A DNA stretch of 39,962 nt from JBBSEX01 sp038239345 (GTDB taxonomy: Bacteria; Acidobacteriota; Terriglobia; Bryobacterales; Bryobacteraceae). The notes under the pieces are model-generated. The model was not told the origin of the DNA. It saw only the letters and a program-made list of their open reading frames with translations, and did not search any database. A program made the translations under genes and the position numbers. The stretch covers positions 1 through 39,962 of the forward strand of contig JBBSEX010000028.1 in the NCBI GenBank assembly GCA_038239345.1, in the 5' to 3' direction. This document shows positions 35,049 through 39,962 of this stretch, in pieces. How positions within the stretch are numbered: position 1 is the first letter of the stretch; each line of letters starts with the position of its first letter.

Positions 35049-36230
35049 ATGCACCGGCACGGTCGTTCCTTACGTATTCTCACGGTCTTTATCGAACCGC
35101 CTCTCCCATTTGCGCATGCGGCCGGCCGATGGTATGCAGTGATACTCAAAGGCTTGACTGCGCGGGGTCATCGTGTGACTGCGCTTGCAACCTGCGCTCG
35201 CTCCGAGGACATTCCCGAGACAAAAAGAGTTTTCCCCGCCCCGGATTACGATGTTCGGTGTTACCTAAATCCTGCTCGCGCGGGCTGGAAATCAAAACTC
35301 AACACGCTACGCCGTCCCCACTCCCATGCCTTCAGCGACGCGCTAATATGGGATCTCGATCGCGAGTTGAAGGCAGGCTTCGATATTCTTTATCTGGAGA
35401 ACCTGTGGAGCGGATGGACCGGACTGGCTCACCGCAAGAAGGCGGTTCTGAGCGTGTTGTATTCGTTTGCGGTGGACCTGGAGGGCGTTCCCACTCAAAG
35501 CCTGCACGATCGAATCCGCCGGATAGCAACTGATCGCGCGGAACGACACCTGTTGCGGACTTACTCGACCATCTGCGCCGTAAGCGATCCTTTGCGCGAT
35601 CGGATTCGGCAAATCAACCCTCGGGCCAGAGTCGTCACCGTCCCGCTAGCGATCGATCTCTCACTTTATCGCTTCGCGCCGAATGCAGGGAACCAACCGC
35701 CTGTGGTTGGCTTGATTGGCTCGTTCGATTGGCAACCGACGTACCAGGCAGCCGTCCGTCTGATCACCAGTCTTTGGCCGGGTATCCGGAGGCAAGTGCC
35801 TGACTGCCGTTTGCACCTGGTCGGGCGTGCAGCAAGCTGCATGCAGCGGTTTAGGAACTCGGACTTGATCGAAATCCACGAAAATGTAAAAGACATCGAG
35901 CCTTACTTTCGCAAACTGGACGTGCTTCTTTACGCGCCCGAACATGGTAGCGGGATGAAAGTGAAGGTTATGGAAGCTTTCGGCTTCGGCGTTCCTGTGG
36001 TCACGTCGACCTGCGGCTCAGAGGGTCTGCCGGTGCGGGACGGAGTGCATCTGGGACTAGCCGATGAAGATGACGCCCTCATCGCCCGAACGGTGGCCCT
36101 GCTGAGAAGTAGGGATCTGCGCGAGCGGCAGGCCCGGGCTGGGCGTAATCTACTTGAAAGCCATTGCTCGCCCGAAGCAAGCGTGGGAGCGCTCGAGGAT
36201 GTCTTCCAGGCCCTGGCCGGACCAGCTTGA
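35049..36230 (+). CDS. GT4-like glycosyltransferase
   Basis: This protein of about 393 residues begins SLRILTVFIEPPLPFAHAAG. It continues with LIWDLDRELKAGFDILYLEN and ICAVSDPLRDRIRQINPRAR, then VPLAIDLSLYRF, GLIGSFDWQPTYQAAVRLIT and the donor-side APEHGSGMKVKVMEAFGFGV. The GxKxKVMEAF form is a known subgroup in which the first Glu of E-x7-E is replaced. ATG 35049 was chosen because the conserved N-terminus starts there; the frame is open to 34971. It is divergent from the FkbM gene and leads into the flippase. Confidence 0.85.
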   Translation: MHRHGRSLRILTVFIEPPLPFAHAAGRWYAVILKGLTARGHRVTALATCARSEDIPETKRVFPAPDYDVRCYLNPARAGWKSKLNTLRRPHSHAFSDALIWDLDRELKAGFDILYLENLWSGWTGLAHRKKAVLSVLYSFAVDLEGVPTQSLHDRIRRIATDRAERHLLRTYSTICAVSDPLRDRIRQINPRARVVTVPLAIDLSLYRFAPNAGNQPPVVGLIGSFDWQPTYQAAVRLITSLWPGIRRQVPDCRLHLVGRAASCMQRFRNSDLIEIHENVKDIEPYFRKLDVLLYAPEHGSGMKVKVMEAFGFGVPVVTSTCGSEGLPVRDGVHLGLADEDDALIARTVALLRSRDLRERQARAGRNLLESHCSPEASVGALEDVFQALAGPA

Positions 36231-36270
36231 ACAGAAGCATGCGTTTGGTCACGCTTACCGGTAAGAACGG

Positions 36271-37788
36271 GTGAAAAGACCTCCCCGCACCAAACAGAGC
36301 GTCTTTTCGATGGCCGGCGGAGTTCTGTTCACGGGCACTACCGTAGTGGCAGGCGCCTTGGCAACCCCCCTGATTCTAAGGGCTCTTGGAACGGAGCGCT
36401 TCGGCGCATTTCGCGCTATGGCGGACGCATTCGCGTATCTGTGGTTGCTGGAAATAGGTCTGAGCGGATCATTGATGACACGTCTGGTGCACGCCCTCGG
36501 CACGCGCAATGACGACGCGGTACGCCGAATAATGGCCTCGGGTTGGCGCGCCTACTGGATCATAGCTATTGCCATGCTGTTCGGCGGGGCTGGGCTCACG
36601 CTCATTTTGCCAACGTTCCTTCATCTGCGTTCGGTCAATCCGCACGAAATGCAAATGGCCTGTCTGGTGCTGCTGATCAACGCTCTTGTCACGCCCGCCG
36701 CACTATTTCGTGCTTTGGCGGAAGCCCGGCAGCGAGGCTACATCGTGCACATCTCACAAACGGCCATAGCACTTCTCACCGTTGTGTTTGCAGTGATGGC
36801 GGCGAGGGCGGGGTGGGGCCTGCAGGGCCAGGCGGCAGCTTCAGTTGGGGCGCCTCTCGTGGTGCTTCCCATGCTGATCAGGGACGGGGCATCCCGTTTC
36901 CCTGGTTGGTTCCGTGCTCCGCTGGATCGGGAGACTACCGGTTCTTTGTGGGGTCTAAATGGGCCAATGTTCGTGATTGCCCTGAGCGCCCGCCTTGGCA
37001 CTTTGAGTGACAACCTGCTGGTGGCCGGGTTATTGTCGCCGGCTTTGGTGGCGCCGTTCTATCTGACTCAACGGCTAGGCAGCGCCCTTCAGTTTCAACT
37101 GCTGAACATTGGGAGTGCCACTTGGGCCGGGCTTTCTGAATTGCACCTGCAGGGCAAGCAGCGGGCCATGCGGGAGCGGCTTCTGGAGTTATCAACCATA
37201 GTCACAGCGGCGAGCCTTGTTCTCCTAGTTCCCGTGGCCGCTTATAATCGGGCGTTCGTGTCCCTCTGGGTTGGCTCATCGATGTACGCAAGCGATCTGG
37301 TCACCCTCATGGGATGTGTTAACATCTGGCTCTCGGCCCTAGTCAGTCTGTGGGGATGGCCCATCACTGGCACGGGGAGCGTGCGGTTGATTGTGCCTGT
37401 CACGCTGAGTTCCCTCGCCGTAAATGTGGCGGTCAGCATCGTGGCCACTTCGCGGTGGGGCATCATTGGACCTCTGGTGGGAACGCTCGCGGCTCTCCTT
37501 GGGATTTCGATTTGGGCCGTCCCTCGCCTCTTGAAACGGTTGTTTGAACTGTCGCCGGTGTCATTGTTGACCCGCGCTCTGTGGCCGCTAACTTATGGCC
37601 TACCCTACGCCGTTTGCGTTTGGTTCGCGTCCAGGCAATGGCCACCAACAAGCTGGTGGCAACTCCTGGCGGAGGGTACCCTTTCGGCACTCGCAGGGGC
37701 GGGGTTGTTTCTCGTAACAATGCCGGCGGCCGCGCGGAATGCGTGGTGGGGCCGGCTAAATACCCTGGTAGCTGGCGATCAGGCCTGA
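36271..37788 (+). CDS. Wzx-type polysaccharide flippase
   Basis: This protein of about 505 residues has 12-14 hydrophobic helices and no soluble domain. It begins with SVFSMAGGVLFTGTTVVAGA, then TPLILRALGTERFGAFRAMA. This is typical of the MATE/Wzx (PST) superfamily, which moves lipid-linked repeat units across the inner membrane. It starts with GTG at 36271, about 40 bases after the glycosyltransferase. It is the only intact flippase in the window; a broken one lies at 13776-14141. It is probably an obligate partner of one of the ligase/polymerase proteins. Confidence 0.87.
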   Translation: MKRPPRTKQSVFSMAGGVLFTGTTVVAGALATPLILRALGTERFGAFRAMADAFAYLWLLEIGLSGSLMTRLVHALGTRNDDAVRRIMASGWRAYWIIAIAMLFGGAGLTLILPTFLHLRSVNPHEMQMACLVLLINALVTPAALFRALAEARQRGYIVHISQTAIALLTVVFAVMAARAGWGLQGQAAASVGAPLVVLPMLIRDGASRFPGWFRAPLDRETTGSLWGLNGPMFVIALSARLGTLSDNLLVAGLLSPALVAPFYLTQRLGSALQFQLLNIGSATWAGLSELHLQGKQRAMRERLLELSTIVTAASLVLLVPVAAYNRAFVSLWVGSSMYASDLVTLMGCVNIWLSALVSLWGWPITGTGSVRLIVPVTLSSLAVNVAVSIVATSRWGIIGPLVGTLAALLGISIWAVPRLLKRLFELSPVSLLTRALWPLTYGLPYAVCVWFASRQWPPTSWWQLLAEGTLSALAGAGLFLVTMPAAARNAWWGRLNTLVAGDQA

Positions 37789-37822
37789 GGACGGGAAGAA
37801 CGCTCAGCGGGCTTCGCGTTAT

Positions 37823-38971
37823 ATGAGCCAGCACACTGGTCTTCGTATGGTCCAACGAAACAACGAGTTGGCGGTAAGATCATTAGAAGTGCATGCGCCC
37901 TTACGGGACCCTTCGTTAACTCCGCGCAGCCGATCAGGAACGCTGCCCGCTCTCACTGGCCTGAGATTTCTTGCTGCCTCGCACGTCGTGTTTTTTCATT
38001 ACGCCGCAAAAACCGCTGGATGGAACGATTTACCCGATTCGTTAAAAACTGCTATCTCAAGTGGTCCTACTTCCGTGCTGCTGTTCTTCACACTGTCGGG
38101 GTTCATCCTGGCATACAACTACCTTGGTCCGTCAGGCGCCTTGCTCGATTCGCTACGCCATTTCTGGGTAGCGCGGTTCGCGCGGGTCTACCCAATGTAC
38201 TTGTTCGCATGGCTTATATATGTCCCAATCGGACTATTCAAATATAGTGGTTGGACCATTACTGTAGCGAGCCTGTCGTCGATAACACTACTTCAATCAT
38301 GGCTTCCGGGCTCTTGGCCAATAAAGTGGAACTCACCGGCATGGTCTCTCTCGGTGGAAGCATTGTTGTACCTGCTCTTTCCCTGGATCGCCGCTTTTAT
38401 TTTCAGAGTGGCAATGTCAACAGCGGTAACGCTCGGTGTGCTCGCATGGGTGACTACTATTGTCTTTGCTATTTCAATACACGACTGGGTCTTCTTCCCA
38501 CCGCTGTTCATTCCCTCATTGGTGGTCGGTATAGTCGCTGCAAGGATTTTTCTAAGTGGGTTGCGCATGCCGTCTCAATGTGTTTGGATCTGGTTGGCTC
38601 TAATAGTAATCGGCCTTGTTACTAAACCATTGAAACCATTTCTTGGCTTTGGAATGCTGACACCTTTGTACGCTTTATTAATCTTTTCGCTTGCGCAAGG
38701 ACAACAGACTTTCGTCGGTTACGTTCTCGGCGCGCGTATGTTTACCATTCTTGGCGATGCTAGTTACTCCCTTTATCTTCTTCATGGTCCGATCTGGGAT
38801 TATGCGCTCCCTGCATACAACTGGCTAACGGTAAGATCCATTAGCAACGAATGCCGGCATCCCATCCTTTTCTTTCTTTACTTGGGGCTCGCTGTATTCA
38901 CTTCAATCGCTTGCCTACGCCTGATTGAAATTCCTTGGCGGGAAAGAATCAAGAGGACGTCCCGGCCGTAG
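37823..38971 (+). CDS. Acyltransferase-3 family membrane protein
   Basis: This protein of about 382 residues opens TLPALTGLRFLAASHVVFFH, with the conserved His pair region, then has VLLFFTLSGFILAYNYLGPS, FWVARFARVYPMYLFAWLIY, SPAWSLSVEALLYLLFPWIA and DASYSLYLLHGPIWDYALPA. It is the third acyltransferase of this family here and the second intact one. It is expected to O-acylate surface sugars. It follows the flippase by 34 bases. Codon usage looks more AT-rich in its second half than in neighbours, which may mark a different origin. The DoxX remnant overlaps its 3' end on the other strand. Confidence 0.87.
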   Translation: MSQHTGLRMVQRNNELAVRSLEVHAPLRDPSLTPRSRSGTLPALTGLRFLAASHVVFFHYAAKTAGWNDLPDSLKTAISSGPTSVLLFFTLSGFILAYNYLGPSGALLDSLRHFWVARFARVYPMYLFAWLIYVPIGLFKYSGWTITVASLSSITLLQSWLPGSWPIKWNSPAWSLSVEALLYLLFPWIAAFIFRVAMSTAVTLGVLAWVTTIVFAISIHDWVFFPPLFIPSLVVGIVAARIFLSGLRMPSQCVWIWLALIVIGLVTKPLKPFLGFGMLTPLYALLIFSLAQGQQTFVGYVLGARMFTILGDASYSLYLLHGPIWDYALPAYNWLTVRSISNECRHPILFFLYLGLAVFTSIACLRLIEIPWRERIKRTSRP

Positions 38972-39190
38972 CAAAACCATCCGGCCGTACGCGATGAACG
39001 CCATAAGGAGGCCCAGTACGCCGCTCCAAATGATGGGCGTGATCTCGCCGCACTTGGCATGAATCCAGACGAACACGAGGCTCTCGATCGCCAGGACCGT
39101 GGCGGCCACCCCCGTGAGCGCCGAATGCCAGTGGAAGGCGGCGGGGACGATCAGCCCGATCATGAAGACGAGTTCGAGGATGCCGAGGGT
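38915..39190 (-). pseudogene. DoxX-like membrane protein, C-terminal remnant
   Basis: The minus frame reads LGILELVFMIGLIVPAAFHW, then SALTGVAATVLAIESLVFVW and GVLGLLMAFIAYGRMVL, a three-helix pattern of DoxX-like proteins. A stop lies just upstream (near 39190) and the N-terminal helix is missing. The 3' end runs 57 bases into the acyltransferase gene. It is a remnant. Confidence 0.6.
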
Positions 39191-39330
39191 TCATCCAACG
39201 AGTTCTTGAACTCCACGAGCTTTACTGACACTTCGTCTTGGAGCTTCCCGCAGAAGGTAGCGACGGACTGGGTTAGTTTATCGATCTTGCGACCGGACTC
39301 CGTCGCAAAAGAGTCCAGACGGTATTCCAT
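39160..39330 (-). pseudogene. Short helical frame, probably a gene remnant
   Basis: This frame of 56 residues starts MEYRLDSFATESGRKIDKLT and continues with VATFCGKLQDEVSVKLVEFK, amphipathic and coiled-coil-like, before running out of frame into the DoxX remnant. No family is recognised. It may be the joined start of another broken gene. Confidence 0.3.
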
Positions 39331-39962
39331 GCCCGATCGGATGAGTTCTAGCCTTGGTTATTAGATCGGGTTAGGCTTTCGACCTTTGCAAACCACGCGG
39401 TCGAGCAGGCGATCGAGTCTTATGCCAACTCGTCCGACGCGGAAGGCTTTGCCTACGAAAACGGCGGTCGGCGAACTGTCCGAGAAATAAACTGGCTACG
39501 AAACAAGACCAGGTTGCGGAGCCCAGCGATACCGACGAAACCATTGTCTATCAGCGTGTCGGGCATGTCTCGGGCGTTCTTCTGAGGAAACTGACCCACA
39601 GATTCCGCGGCCGAGGCGGAAATATAAAGAGGACCTCACCCATCATGGCGCGGACGGCTACTCGTTTGCCAGTTTAAAGCGATCTCTTGTTGTATCTCAC
39701 AGGCGAGGGGTCCACTAAGTTTAAGACGGCAATTCCGAAATCCCGGCTTGGTTAACATGATGGAGAAACTTACTCCGGCGGGTTTCTCCATTCGCGAGTT
39801 CGTATCTGTGTACGTCTTGGGGGTACGCGTCCTATTAACCCCTCTGGTTTAACAGGCCCGATGTGCCGGATAGTGGATCTGTATGAAACCAGCAAACGGT
39901 TCGAAGACGGCCATGGCGCGAAGCGAGTACTGGAGGAAACTGGTTCAGCAACACGCCGCGAG
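39331..39962. other. Gene-free right edge
   Basis: I see no convincing coding frame, RNA gene or repeat in these 630 bases. The frames are short and the composition is ordinary. It may hold decayed sequence or the upstream region of a gene beyond the window. Confidence 0.4.

Noticed and set aside
1..39962. CRISPR array, tRNA or rRNA
   Set aside because: No regularly spaced repeats and no recognisable RNA gene were seen on reading both strands.

Overview
This 40 kb window is a bacterial accessory region rich in surface-polysaccharide genes. Candidate source: an Acidobacteriota-like soil bacterium. This is inferred only from the high GC, the PEP-CTERM protein, the style of the EPS genes and the recombinase/HsdM/DUF3489-like debris; I cannot prove it without a search. 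No rRNA, tRNA or CRISPR was recognised.

Left edge (1-2.7 kb): a 5'-cut large serine recombinase with a frameshift, a small HTH gene overlapping it, a 3' remnant of a type I methylase subunit (HsdM) and a decayed DUF3489-like gene. This looks like the scar of a mobile or defence island. At 2.7-6.5 kb lie a TPR/carbohydrate-binding protein, an O-antigen ligase-type polymerase, a small secreted protein and a dead glycosyltransferase, all on +.

Centre (6.5-13.2 kb, - strand): the most interesting part is a complete-looking lasso-peptide biosynthesis operon. In transcription order it has a PEP-CTERM protein, a PqqD-like leader-binding protein (B1), a transglutaminase-fold leader peptidase (B2), an asparagine-synthetase-like cyclase (C), a 48-residue precursor too short for ordinary ORF calling (A), an HPr-kinase-like enzyme, a nucleotidyltransferase-like protein and a Wza-type export protein. 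The precursor has the YxxPxLxxxG leader motif, Thr at leader position -2, and a predicted 18-residue core with Asp at core position 9. No dedicated ABC exporter or isopeptidase is visible.

The rest (13.2-39 kb) is a Wzx/Wzy-type exopolysaccharide locus. It holds a Wzc-like tyrosine kinase/co-polymerase, eight apparently intact GT4-type glycosyltransferases, two intact ligase/polymerase genes (one at 3.9 kb), an intact Wzx flippase, acyltransferases, a class I methyltransferase, an FkbM methyltransferase and a CDP-paratose-2-epimerase-like SDR. Scattered among them are truncated or frameshifted relatives (glycosyltransferases, flippase, ligase, acyltransferase, FkbM, epimerase). This suggests repeated duplication, exchange and decay of EPS modules, although some single frameshifts could be sequence errors. 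The right edge (39-40 kb) carries only small remnants. No initiating sugar-phosphate transferase and no exosortase is in the window, so both would have to be elsewhere.
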